From Theropithecus gelada (taxonomy: Eukaryota > Chordata > Mammalia > Primates > Cercopithecidae): a stretch of DNA of 64,000 nucleotides. The stretch lies in NCBI RefSeq assembly GCF_003255815.1, contig NC_037686.1:58005888-58069887 (forward strand), in the 5' to 3' direction. Position 1 is the first letter of the stretch. Each line of letters begins with the position of its first letter. The notes below the pieces were generated by a model, which did not search any database, had not been told where the DNA came from, and saw only the letters and a program-made list of their open reading frames with translations. A program made the translations under genes and the position numbers. Positions 1 through 10,190 of this stretch are shown here, one piece after another.

Positions 1-535
1 CACTGTGACTGATTGATGTGGTTCTTAGACCCCCAAATGTATATATTTGTAGCAAGTTATTAGTAATACACAAAATCTATAATAAATATTTTTTACAGTT
101 TAAAAATATTTTAATATCAGTTCAAGGATGGTCTATCAAAATAAGAAAATAATGTTTAATAAGAAATAAATTTTTCTAAAAGAATAAATTACAAAGATAA
201 TTCTCAGAATGATGACTAAAATGATGGTTTATCATATTCAATTTCAAAAGAATCAAGTAGACATAAAGCAAGGTATTACATGATGGAAGTCAGTATCACA
301 AATTTTATAAAACATCATATATCACATACTATTAGTAGTCCTATTTAGAATTTTATTGGTTATAGTTTTACATTGATTTAATTTGTAAATGGATTTGGTC
401 TTTATGGTAGTAAAATTCTAAAAGTGTAAGGAATTTATCACTAGTTATAAATATACTTATGCAACATTGAATATTTGTCTTTAAAAGTTCTTGGGAATAT
501 GCTTTGACATTCTTCAAATCTCTGATTTGGATCTA
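1..535. other. AT-rich DNA, nothing recognised
   Basis: Low-GC sequence with no repeat family, open frame or RNA gene I can recognise. It runs up to the target-site copy that flanks the Alu pair. Confidence 0.6.
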
Positions 536-554
536 CCCTTATGTGTTTTCCTTC

Positions 555-857
555 TTTTTTTTTTTTAATGATATGAAGTCTTGCTCCGTCACCCAGGCTA
601 GAGTGCAATGGCACGATCTTGGCTCACTGCAACCTCCGCCTCCCGGGTCCAAGTGATTCTCCTGCCTCAGCCTCCCGAGTAGCTGGGATTACAGGCATGC
701 ACCACCATGCCCGGCTGATTTTGTATTTTTGGTGGAGATGGGGTTTCTCCATGTTGGTCAGTCTGGTCTCAAACTCCTGACCTCAGGTGATCTGCCCACC
801 TTGGCCTCCCAAAGTGCTGGGATTACAGGCGAGAGCTGTGAGCCAATGCACTTGGCC
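555..857 (-). mobile_element. Alu (AluS-like), antisense, inserted in another Alu's tail
   Basis: Antisense Alu: a T-run (the A-tail) is followed by the right arm, the left arm and a head ending CTTGGCC at 857. The two-arm structure is complete but diverged. It abuts the T-run of a second antisense Alu directly. The pair shares one outer target duplication (536-546 CCCTTATGTGT and 1158-1168 CCCTTATATGT), so this copy probably landed in the poly-A tail of the downstream one. Confidence 0.93.
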
Positions 858-1157
858 TTTTTTTTTTTTTTTTTTTTTTTTGACAGAGTCTCCCTCTGTC
901 ACTCAGGCTGGAGTGCAGTGGCAACATCTTTGCTCACCGCAAATTCCGCCTGCCAGATTTAAGTGATTCTCCTCCCTCAGCCTCCCGAGTAGCTGGGATT
1001 ATAGGTGTGCACCACCACATCTGGCTAATTTTTATATTTTCAGTAAAGATAGGGCTTCCCCATGTTGGCCAGGCTGGGTACTCCTGACCTTAAGCGATCC
1101 ACCCACCTTGTCCTCCCAAAGTGCTGGGATAACAGGCGTGAGCCACCCCACCTCGCC
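858..1157 (-). mobile_element. Alu (AluS-like), antisense, outer member of Alu pair
   Basis: Starts with a 24-base T-run and continues through a full two-arm Alu to CCTCGCC at 1157. Its 3' flank 1158-1168 matches 536-546 at 10 of 11 bases, which is the target-site duplication of this element. The second Alu (555-857) is nested inside the tail. It is more diverged than the AluY copies elsewhere in the window. Confidence 0.93.
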
Positions 1158-1168
1158 CCCTTATATGT

Positions 1169-1545
1169 CTCCTTATCCACAGAATTGATTCTGAAATACT
1201 GCCATTAAAATGCTAAAAGTTATTTTTACATACATTATACGTAGGAACTGTTGCACTCATTTTAATTTTCATGACTATTTCACCTGTTTATTCTCCTTTA
1301 TCTGTCTAATCTATTACCCTATTTCTTTTTATTAGATGAGTTTATGTAATTGAAACTCACCAAAGTTAAATATAATTATAGCTCACAGTGCCTAATATAG
1401 TGCAAACTGCACTTATCTCTTCTAAGAAACAGAAGATAAATAAAAATTTCAGTTATATTTATTTCCTGGGCAATAATTCTCTTCCCGTGTATTTGTGTCT
1501 TAAAAGAACATACTCATTAACAGTTTTTGCAAACAATATACATAT
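1169..1545. other. Unrecognised AT-rich DNA
   Basis: No repeat family or gene signal seen. A 69-codon open frame over its end is AT-rich and runs into the adjoining microsatellite, so I do not call it. Confidence 0.5.
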
Positions 1546-1624
1546 ACATATATTTTTGTACATATATACATATATACAAATATATATGTACATATAGTTT
1601 TAAAAATACATATACACACACATA

Positions 1625-1659
<35 letters not shown>

Positions 1660-1660
1660 T
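1546..1660. repeat. TA/CA/TG microsatellite with palindromic core
   Basis: Alternating purine-pyrimidine tract. Positions 1546-1589 form an imperfect palindrome centred on CATATATACATATATAC. A CA-to-TG flip follows at about 1614-1638, then a TG run and a TA run to about 1660. The 62-codon frame across it is a repeat translation. Confidence 0.9.
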
Positions 1661-3405
1661 TGCTATGCTACCACCACACAATGAATCCTGCAAACAGTGG
1701 CTACCATACCATTAAGTCATACTGACAAAATAGTAATCCTTTTACAAACAAGTCAATCACCAGGAGAGGTAGTTATTGCTGGATATTGGAGAACAGGTTT
1801 AAAAGTGTTAACAGCTGTGTCAACATTGCTGCTTAGGTTAGGAACTAAAACATGACTGGATTTTTAGCATATGCCATATTGCAGGTAGTTTGGAATCTCT
1901 TCAAAATAGTGAGTGACTGATTTATTGATTTCTGATATTCTACATTGTCCCTGACACACAATTCACAAGGAAATCCAAAATGTATCTATTTATTAGCAGT
2001 AGAGAGCAACCAGAGATCATTTAGTCTTATGTGTAACACTGTTATTAAATTGTTCAGCCCTTATTCTTGCTCTTGGTAACATAAGCCTAAGCATTTGCAA
2101 GTGTGCATCCTACTTTTCTTGTACAGCAAATATATCAAATGTTCCCATTGCTGGGCTTTTGCCAACTCATAGAGTCTCTCATCCAAAAGTCTTTTGAAAA
2201 ATTAGATTAGGTCTCTGTAGAGTACCTTCCTGAATGTTGAGTTTCTTACCTTTCAGACTAGCTATCCATCATAAAACATTTTTATTACATTGCAACATTT
2301 TCTTTTTTAAATCTCATTTGCTATTTCCTACTGGCTGTTATACGCTGAAAGAAATTTAGTACCCAGGCATATTTCCCAGAAACGGGGCAGAAGCTACGTT
2401 CATCAGTTTCAAGTTGTGTCCTAGCTTTTAAGTGGAAAATATTACAATCCATTACATTATTTTACTCTGGAATTTGGGTTGTTAACCTAAAGCACATTAA
2501 TATCTTTTTGGAGTCCTTATAGATTTAGTTTTCCTGTGGTGTTTCAGTTGTTTGTTGTTGAGACCGAGAGGGAAAAATCTTTGGCTTATGTAATCGTTCG
2601 CCTTTCTTATTTTTCAGATTCATAAAATCAAGGGGTTGAAAATGGCATTGTCTAAAGCTCCTTCCATTTCTAACATTCAAAGTTTCCATAATTTGCTAGA
2701 TCTCCATATTGCTATCTCTATCCATATTCTACAGTGATTTAATGTTTCTCAGTTACGAATGGAGCTATTTAGTGTTTTTCTTAACATGTCATCAATTTGT
2801 TTACTGGATATTGAATTTGTCAAAAGTTATTTTTTCATCTTCGTAAACACAAGCAATTGTCCCAATATCTGACATACATATTTAATAATAGTTATGAAAT
2901 GAATTAATGTGGAAATTTGGCATCTATTTACTGTGGGGAGGCAAAGTTTTAGGAAGGTCAAGTCCTCACTTACCCATGCTGATCTCTGTTTTCTTATTTT
3001 CCCAACCTAGGAACCAAGGGCTAGCCTGATGACAGTAGGTTACACTGAAGAAGTCAGGAAGATGGACTTTTCAAACTGACACCAGGAAAAGATTAAGAGC
3101 AAACTTCCATCTCATTTCCTACTCACAGAGAAACGAGTTATTAAGAATAAATTTACTCCCATCCCCACATAACTCATCACTCTTAGTTGTATTTCTACCT
3201 GTCTTTTCTTCACGTATTCAATACTAGAGGTGCAAATGACTGCCACCTTTCCTGCCACTTTGCTCTCCCAGGCTAGTTTGTCTACCTTCTCTCTGAATCC
3301 TTTCACCTGATACCTGATTCATTTATGCCTCTGACCCCTATATCTTTGACTTTTTCCTCTATACTACTGTTCCCCCTACCTATAAGGCATATTTAAATTT
3401 TGCCA
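1661..3405. other. Single-copy-like DNA, nothing recognised
   Basis: About 1.7 kb with no recognisable repeat or exon. A 64-codon antisense frame at 3112-3306 shows no familiar domain and is of chance length. Very old repeats too diverged to read by eye may be present. Confidence 0.5.
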
Positions 3406-4422
3406 AAAGAAAATCTGACTAGCCATATGTAGAAAGCTGAAACTGGATCCCTTCCTTACACCTTACATCTTACATAAAAATTAATTGAAGATGGATTAAA
3501 GACTTAAATCTTAGACCTAAAACCATAAAAACCTAAGCAATACCATTCAGGATATAGGCATGGGCAAGGACTTCATGACTGAAACACCAAAAGCAATGGC
3601 AACAAAAGCCAAAATAGACAAATGGGATCTAATTAAACTAAGGAGCTTCTGGGCGGCAACAGAAACTACTGTCAGAGTGTACAGGCCACCTACAGAATGG
3701 GAGAAAATGTTTGCAATCTACCCATCTGAGATAGGGCTAATATCCAGAATCTACAAAGAACTCAAACAAATTTGCAAGAAAATAACAAACAAACCCATCA
3801 AAAAATCGGCAAAGGATATGAACAGACATTTCTCAAAAGAAGACATCCATGCAGCCAACAAACACATGAAAAAAAATGCTCATCATCACTGGTCGTCAGA
3901 GAAATACAAATCAAAACCACAATGAGATACCATCTCACACCAGTTAGAATGGCAATTATTAAAAAGTCAGGAAACAACAGATGCTGGAGAGAATGTGGAG
4001 AAATAGGAACACTTTTATACTGTTGGTGGGAGTGAAAATTAGTTCAACCATTGTGGAAGACAGTGTGGTGATTCCTCAAGGATCTAGAACTAGAATTACC
4101 ATTTGACCCAGCCATCCCACTAGTGGGTATATACTCAAAGGATTATAAATCATGTTGCTATAAAGACACATGTACACGTATGTTTATTGCAGCACTATTC
4201 ACAACAGCAAAGACTTGGAACCAATCCAAATGTCCATCAGTGACAGACTGGATTAAGAAAATGTGGCACATATACACCATGGAATACTATGCAGCCATAA
4301 AAAAGCATGAGTTCATGTCCTTTGCAGGGACATGGATGAAGCTGGAAACCATCATCCTCAGCAAACTGTCACAAGGACAGAAAACCAAACACCGCATGTT
4401 CTCACTCATAGGTGGGAACTGA
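3406..4422 (+). pseudogene. L1 ORF2p C-terminal remnant (frameshifted)
   Basis: Encodes the C-terminal region of the L1 ORF2 reverse transcriptase/endonuclease protein, downstream of the RT core. It reads in one frame over 3560-3925 (PTEWEKMF, LISRIYKELKQI, MNRHFSKEDIHAANKHM) and then in another over about 3900-4035 (MRYHLTPVRMAIIKKSGNN). The switch lies near an eight-base A-run at about 3868-3875. It continues at 4123-4422 (MWHIYTMEYYAAIKKHEFMS) and ends at the usual FSLIGGN stop. The frameshift plus missing EN and RT domains make it non-functional. No promoter or partner ORF1 is present. Confidence 0.9.
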
Positions 4423-4640
4423 ACAATGAGATCACTTGGACATAGGGCAGGGAACATCACATACCGGGGCCTGGCAGAGGGTAGGGGACTGGGGGAGGGA
4501 TAGCATTAGGAGATATACCTAATGTAAATGATGAGTTGATGGATGCAGCAAACCAACATGGCACGTGTATACCTATGTATCAAACCTGCATGTTGTGCAC
4601 CTGTACCCTAGAACTTAAAGTATAATAAAAAAATTAATTA
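3406..4640 (+). mobile_element. L1 (L1PA-type) 3' end, 5'-truncated, sense
   Basis: Carries the last part of L1 ORF2 from about the TAGCCATATGTAGAAAGCTG region (3421 on), the ORF2 stop at 4420-4422, and a typical L1 3' UTR with a G-rich stretch (GGGGACTGGGGGAGGGAT, about 4483-4500). It ends in TATAATAAAAAAA. A full L1 is about 6 kb, so some 80% of the 5' side is missing, as in most L1 insertions. I could not define a convincing target duplication because the flanks are A-rich. Confidence 0.93.
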
Positions 4641-5285
4641 ATTTAAAAATAACTTAAACTAAACAAATAAAGTAAAACAAAAGTAAAGGAAACTTTGCAG
4701 GTTTTGCTGGTAAACAGCCTACTGCCTTTTATTTTATGGTCAATCATAAAATAAAATATCTATGGCTTTTTCTCCAGTTTCTAAGTCAACTCCTTTCATG
4801 CTAAATCCAACATAATATTAATCCCCTGCATACTGTAAAATATTTTCTCTTAAAGTAATATGACCTCTTATCTTCTTATCTTCCAAATCAAATGATTTTT
4901 AGTCCATTTAATTAATGTCTCTGAGTAGTTCATTGAATTCCCTCTTTCTTGAACTTGCAACTTCTTTCCTACTTGAGTGTTAGTCTATCATAAGTTTACT
5001 TTTCTTTTCTAAATATGCAACGACTTTGTTCTAACATTGTATGAGATGGTGTAGATAGCTAAATTGTCATAATATTTTAAAGTAGCTGTTAATTAGTGTG
5101 CGGGTTACTACTACTGTTTTTTTCTTTCTTTCTCTTAAATTTCAATATTTATGGGTTTCTTGGATCAATTTTTCTTTTTCAACCACACAAATTTTCTTTG
5201 GGTGATTTCAAAGATAGTAATGTTTTTAACTACCAGCTATTTTATCTCCAATTCTTTTTCTTCTTCTTAAGGAGCTTTCACTTTT
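4641..5285. other. AT-rich DNA, nothing recognised
   Basis: Low-complexity T-rich and A-rich stretches without a recognisable repeat. A 63-codon frame rich in F and L comes from a T-rich stretch and is not called. Confidence 0.5.
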
Positions 5286-5289
5286 AATC

Positions 5290-5665
5290 TCTACAATAGT
5301 CTGAATGTCTGTATCCCTATAAAATTCATCTGTTGAAACCTAATCACCAATAAGGTAGTATTAGGACTGGGGCTTTTTGGAGGTGGTTAGGTCATGAGGG
5401 AGGAGGCCTCATGAATATGATTTAATGCCCTTATTAAAGACATCCCAGAGAGCTGGCTTATCCCTTCCACTATGTGAAGTCATAGCAACTGAGAAGACAG
5501 GATCTATGAGCCAGGGAGCAGGCCCTTACCAGGCACTGAATCTGCTGGCCCCCTGATGGTAGACATCCCAGCCTCTGGAACGAAAATAAATTTCTGTTAT
5601 TTATAAGATATCCAATTTCTGGTATTTTGTTATAACAGCCCAAACAGAATAAGAAAATCTCCTTT
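5290..5665 (+). mobile_element. MLT1-like MaLR LTR
   Basis: Shows the pattern of MaLR/MLT-type LTRs: GTTGAAACCTAATCACCAA, GGTCATGAGGGAGGAGG, CCTCATGAAT, TTCCACTATGTGAAG, an AATAAA signal followed by TTTCTGTTATTTATAAG, and an end GTATTTTGTTATAACAGCCC. That is the R/U5 side of an ERVL-MaLR LTR. I am sure it is an interspersed repeat of this general class but not of the subfamily. The 90-codon antisense frame inside it is incidental. Confidence 0.65.
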
Positions 5666-5959
5666 CCATCATTTCTATGTGTCAGACTCAGAAACTTACT
5701 ATGAATGTCCTGGTCTAATGTCCTAATTTCTGAACTACTCACTATTTCTCTTTTACTTTTTGCTCACATCCAATTCAAATAATCCTCTAAACTAAACGTT
5801 TAGACCATTCTAATTAAAATTCCTTAATGTGCCACAATATGTTGGATTAACATTTATTTGGTAACCATTCTGTGGTAAGTACCGTAGTTTTTGTTTTCCA
5901 GACATGCCTGCATTTTGAATATACAATTATACATTCGCAGTTTGTAGAGAGATCACTGT

Positions 5960-6400
5960 TGTTGACTTAGAAGAGAAAATTGATTGGCGGATTAGAGTGA
6001 ATTGAGATATTATTCTAATGCCTGGGCTAGATGTCATGAGGGCTACAGCAGTGTGACTGAGGATCTGTGGTTATTTCACATAGAGAATCAGCAGGACATG
6101 GTAATTTCTAGAATGAGATATTAGTTAATGGTTTCAGGAATTGGATGGATGATGTTAATATTAATCAGGGTAAAGAAACAGGGACAGATATAATACTGGA
6201 AGGTAGGACATAATAGTGAATGCTGTTTTAACCTCTTGAGTTTGAGTTGCCTCTTAGACATCCAAGTGGGCAGTTACAGGAGGCAATCGGATATGGAGTT
6301 TTAGCTTTAGCAGATGCAACTGGGCTGATGGTTCTGATTTGAAAGTTAATGGTAGATCATAGAAATATGATTAATCATCAATTATGTACCCCTTCCAGGG
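5960..6400 (+). mobile_element. L2 LINE fragment
   Basis: Matches the L2 3' portion by its wording: GAGTTTGAGTTGCCTCTTAG, ACATCCAAGTGGGCAGT, then the TATGGAGTTTTAG region. The leading part (5960-6200) is weaker. An ancient non-coding remnant. Confidence 0.65.
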
Positions 6401-7555
6401 TATCAAAGTCAATGTTGACTCTTAAATCCTTGTATTTTAACTCAAGATATTTCCTGAGAATATCTTATTTTAGTTAAATCTTATTTCAACAAAATCAAAA
6501 TAGATTATTAAATGTAGATTACAAAAAAATATATAAGAACCATTGCAAGAAACTCACATACCAAGGTAGTGACAAACAGAATATAACGTCAAGTTTTGAA
6601 GAATTTTAATTGTTTCTTATCTTTCCACACTTTGGGGCCCAGGGAGAACTGGAACTAGATCACAATATTCACTGGATTCATTCTGCTGGAAAGATGCTGT
6701 CTGGGATTATCTTAGTTAGCTTCATATGAGGAGGTTCTATTTGGGAAACAAGCAGTTATTATAAAACTGCACTAATATAAATACTTGAAATGAACACTAC
6801 AGCATGTTTCTCTAGGAGCATGCCATGAAGTCAGGCACAATGGCAAGCATATTGCAGTTACTGCCTCAGATTTACAATGTTTATATGCCGCTCCTTCTGA
6901 AATTCATGCCTCAATGTGCTGCTTATCAGCTTGAAGCAGGAAGCTGGTGAATATAGAGAACTGTTACTGTTTTTTTTGGTCCAAGTTTCAAGTTGGGCAG
7001 GAAGAGCTGGAATTAGAAGATAGATGTTTCAGTAGCAAAGCTCTTCCTCAAGATAAAGCCACCAGGAGCTTCCAGCTCAGGAAGCGTTCTGCAATTGTGT
7101 TTAGGTAAAGGAGGATCTAAAGATTCATCTACGCTTCAGGGGAAAACTCAGAAGACAATCTTGACCATGTGATGACTGGAACAGCAGTCATGAGGAAAAA
7201 TATGACCAAAACCTGGGCAGGTAATGTGGAGAAGATATGGTTATTGACTTTATTGGGGTCTGAGTTGTAATGGTAGACCGCATGTTTTAAGTATGTGTTT
7301 ACATAAAAGAGAAAAACATTTGTTTTTCCCTTGCATTCTACCTTCACTTTCTTATTTCCTCAGAACACCTCTGATGATGCTCTTGAGTGTTAGAATGGAA
7401 ACAAGGCAGGAAAACAGGAGACAGCAGAAGAACGTGTCCACCTCAGCACTCTGGAAGGCTGGTGATTCTGAGGCAGGCAGTCATGAGACACCAGGGGTGC
7501 CAACATTTGGAGGCCCCAGGTTTTGACTAAGAGCAGTTTTGCACTCCCTTTAACT
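6401..7555. other. Single-copy-like DNA, nothing recognised
   Basis: No repeat family recognised. Short frames at 7129-7347 (-) and 7293-7526 (+) overlap each other, have no familiar motif and are not supported as genes. Confidence 0.5.
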
Positions 7556-7812
7556 GTTGATAATATGAGCTAACTAAATACTTAGTATATTTCAGATATT
7601 GTGTTCATAATAAGGGCTTTACGACCATCGTCTAATTTATTTCTTACTCCCCATGAAGTAGGCAGTAGTGTGTCTATTTAACAAACAAGGAATCAATTTA
7701 TGAGATTTTCAGGGCAACCCGCATAAGATCACACTCCAGGGAAAGGATCTGGGACACGAATCTCAGCTTTCTATTTGACTCCCAAGCCTCTGCTCCTGCG
7801 TTCATCATTACA
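7556..7812 (+). mobile_element. MIR (SINE), near complete
   Basis: The order of MIR landmarks is preserved in degenerate form: a GTGTTCATAATAAGGGCTTTA block, ACTCCCCATGAAGTAGGCAG, a degenerate core, CGCATAAGATCACACTCCAG, GGGACACGAATCTCAGC and CCTCTGCTCC. An old tRNA-derived SINE with typical heavy divergence. Confidence 0.8.
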
Positions 7813-9026
7813 TTGCTTACTAAAAGAACCATGCCTTGTCAGTCACTGCAAACAGAATGCTTAAGCTAAAAACAAACACATCTAAACAGCAACTGAAGAA
7901 GAAAGAAGTCATCTGAGATTCAGAAGGGAATATCCAGGATAAGGAAAAGGAATATGAGGAAATTCAGTAAAGGGACATAAAGGAAATAAACACATTTGCC
8001 AAGTTTAGAAATTCTCTCATCAAGCAAGCGCGGCTTGGGTGTTTCAATCGATCACATTTCCCAGTACATAGAAAATCAGAATCCTAATTGATTTCATTGG
8101 CCTCTTTGGCATTACCGTTATCACACACACACAAACAAAGGGCGGATAGAGTAGACCTGGTTCTTCTTTTTTAATGAAGGCTGCGGGCAAGTAGGGAATA
8201 TTTCTCTCCGGAAATCTAATGCCCTTTCTCTCTTTTTTTTTTAGTCCCTGAATCTCATCCACCTCCACATACACATCAGCGATTAAATATTATACACTGT
8301 TCTTACTACCAAATAGGCAAAACTCTCAGAAGCTGATACTGTTTCTTTCTAGTCCATGTGGAGCTTTAAAGAGAATCACTATGCCCCTGGTGGACACTTG
8401 AAAGTTGCCTTGACCAAGTAACCTTCTCCCACAGAACTATAAATGGAGACTCCGGGGTGCCTCTTCTTAAAGTTTCTGCTTTGAATCACTGCCATGTTCA
8501 ACTGAGCAAGTGAAAAAGTGAAAATTCTGACAGTGAAATTGAGATGTGAAGATTCCTGGAAGCCACCAGGAGTACAGTGTGTTTCAGCCAACCAGGAATG
8601 GGATCTGTTGGAGCACCCTTCCTAAAGGGAGCAGCTCCCAACATCAGCCACTCTGAAATTTAGAATATCAATTACTGGAAACATCACCTGAAGTACATGT
8701 CCAAGATGGTATGAAAGGGGCTTTTCAACTTAGGATTTCATAAAGTTAATAAAAAGAATTATTTTAAGCAAAAAATGACCGTTAACTATTAAGTAAATTG
8801 TGTGTTAATAATTGAGTTATATTAAGCATGACTTTAACTTGATATAAATAATATGTGAATATTTTCATAACTTAGCAAAGGATAACTTCCTATTGTTCTT
8901 ATTGTCTTTCTTTTGGTTAAAAGTTAATTTTCAGACACACTATCTATAATGCTTCTAAATAAAGTGTGTGTGTATGTGTGTGTGTGTAAAATATGCATAT
9001 TTAAAAACCATTTAGAGTATAAAAAC
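7813..9026. other. Single-copy-like DNA with short TG tract
   Basis: Nothing recognised apart from a GT run at 8964-8987. Short antisense frames (8044-8274, 8379-8591) have no family resemblance I can see. Confidence 0.5.
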
Positions 9027-9128
9027 AACGATAAAAATTAGAAAAGCATTGAATATAAAAATGATGATTATCTCAATACAATCAGATAAATGTATTAAAA
9101 AAAAAACATCAGAACTTCCATAGAGCAG

Positions 9129-9587
9129 TATATTAGTCAGCATTCTCTAGAGGGACAGAGCTAACAGGATATATAAATATAACTAATAGGAGATATATAT
9201 ATGTGAGTTTAATAAGTATTAACTCACACAATCACAAGGTCCCACAATAGGTCGTCTGCAAGCTGAGGAGCCAGAAAAGCCGTTAGCGCACCAAAACTGA
9301 AGAACTTGCTTTCTGATATTCGAAGGCAGGAAGGGTCCAAGGCAGGAGAAAGATGTAGGCTGGGAAGCTAGGCCAATCTACTCTTCACATTTTTCTGGCT
9401 GCTTTATATTCTAGCTGCACTGGCAGCTGATTAGATGGTGCCCACCCGGATTAAGGGTGGGTCTGCCTTTCCCAGCACACTGACTCAAATGTTAATCTCC
9501 TTTGGCAACACCCTCATAGAGGCACCCAGGATCAATACTTTGCATCCTTCAATCCAATCAAGTTGACACTCAGCAGTAACTATCACA
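9129..9587 (-). mobile_element. Solo ERVL/MLT2-type LTR, antisense
   Basis: On the minus strand it starts TGTGATAGTTACTGCTGAGT and ends AGAATGCTGACTAATATA, the usual layout of MLT2/ERVL LTRs (TG...CA ends, GTCAACTTGATTGGATTG near the start, GACTAATACA-like end). The flanking 5-mers are AGCAG (9124-9128) and GGCAG (9588-9592), 4 of 5 matching, as expected for a 5-bp target duplication. It sits exactly inside the left arm of the palindrome. No internal retroviral sequence remains, so it is a solo LTR. The subfamily is uncertain. Confidence 0.78.
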
Positions 9588-9696
9588 GGCAGAGAAGTTG
9601 TAGCAAGCATTTTACAGAATATTTCATTGAAAGTAACATTTTTATTATTTGTATGGATCTGTGCAGAAACAAAATGAGTGGTGCTATTAAAGAATA

Positions 9697-9972
9697 TGTA
9701 TGTGCGTGCATATATGTGTGTGTATGTGTATATATGTGTGTATATGTACACATATATGTATATAGGTGTAAATGTGTGGATATGTATACCCTTAATGTTA
9801 TTAGCAGTGTTATTAAAGGTATGTATATATGTATATATGTACATCTGTGTGTGCATATATGTGTGTATATGTGTGTGTATATATATAAAATATGCATCTA
9901 CACATACATATATACATACACACAAATACACACATATATGCACACACATATATATATACACACATACACACA
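9697..9972. repeat. TG/TA/CA-rich centre of the palindrome
   Basis: Switches from TATGTG-type to CACATA-type repeats near 9885-9905, so it can pair with itself. It contains a short non-repeat island at about 9786-9823 (CCTTAATGTTATTAGCAGTG), itself weakly self-complementary. The long open frames on both strands here (up to 177 codons) are translations of the repeat and its arms. Confidence 0.9.
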
Positions 9973-10190
9973 CATATTCTTTAATAATACCATTTATTTT
10001 GCTTCTGCATAGATCCATACAAATAATAAAAATGTTGCTTTCAGTTGAAATATTCAGGAATATGCTTGCTACAGCTTCTCTGCCCTATGGAAGTATTTGT
10101 GGGTTTTTTACAAATGTAGTTGATTTTACTGAGATAAGCATCATTTTTATATTCAATATTTTTCTAACTTTTATTTTTTTTTACTGTATG

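Larger units (their letters stand above)
9027..10190. repeat. Large imperfect palindrome with microsatellite centre
   Basis: Left arm 9027-9128 plus 9588-9696, right arm 9973-10190. Read in reverse complement, the right arm reproduces the left in order. It starts with GAATATAAAAATGATG near 9051, continues through CTTCCATAG at the LTR edge, then GTAGCAAGCAT, ACATTTTTATTATTTGTATG and TATTAAAGAATATGT. By eye the arms are about 85-88% alike. The central 276 bp is TG/TA/CA microsatellite and partly self-complementary. The left arm is split by a solo LTR (9129-9587) absent from the right arm. Confidence 0.88.

Noticed and set aside
3560..4422. Possible reverse-transcriptase-related gene
   Set aside because: L1 ORF2 3' remnant with a frameshift and no catalytic RT or EN domain.
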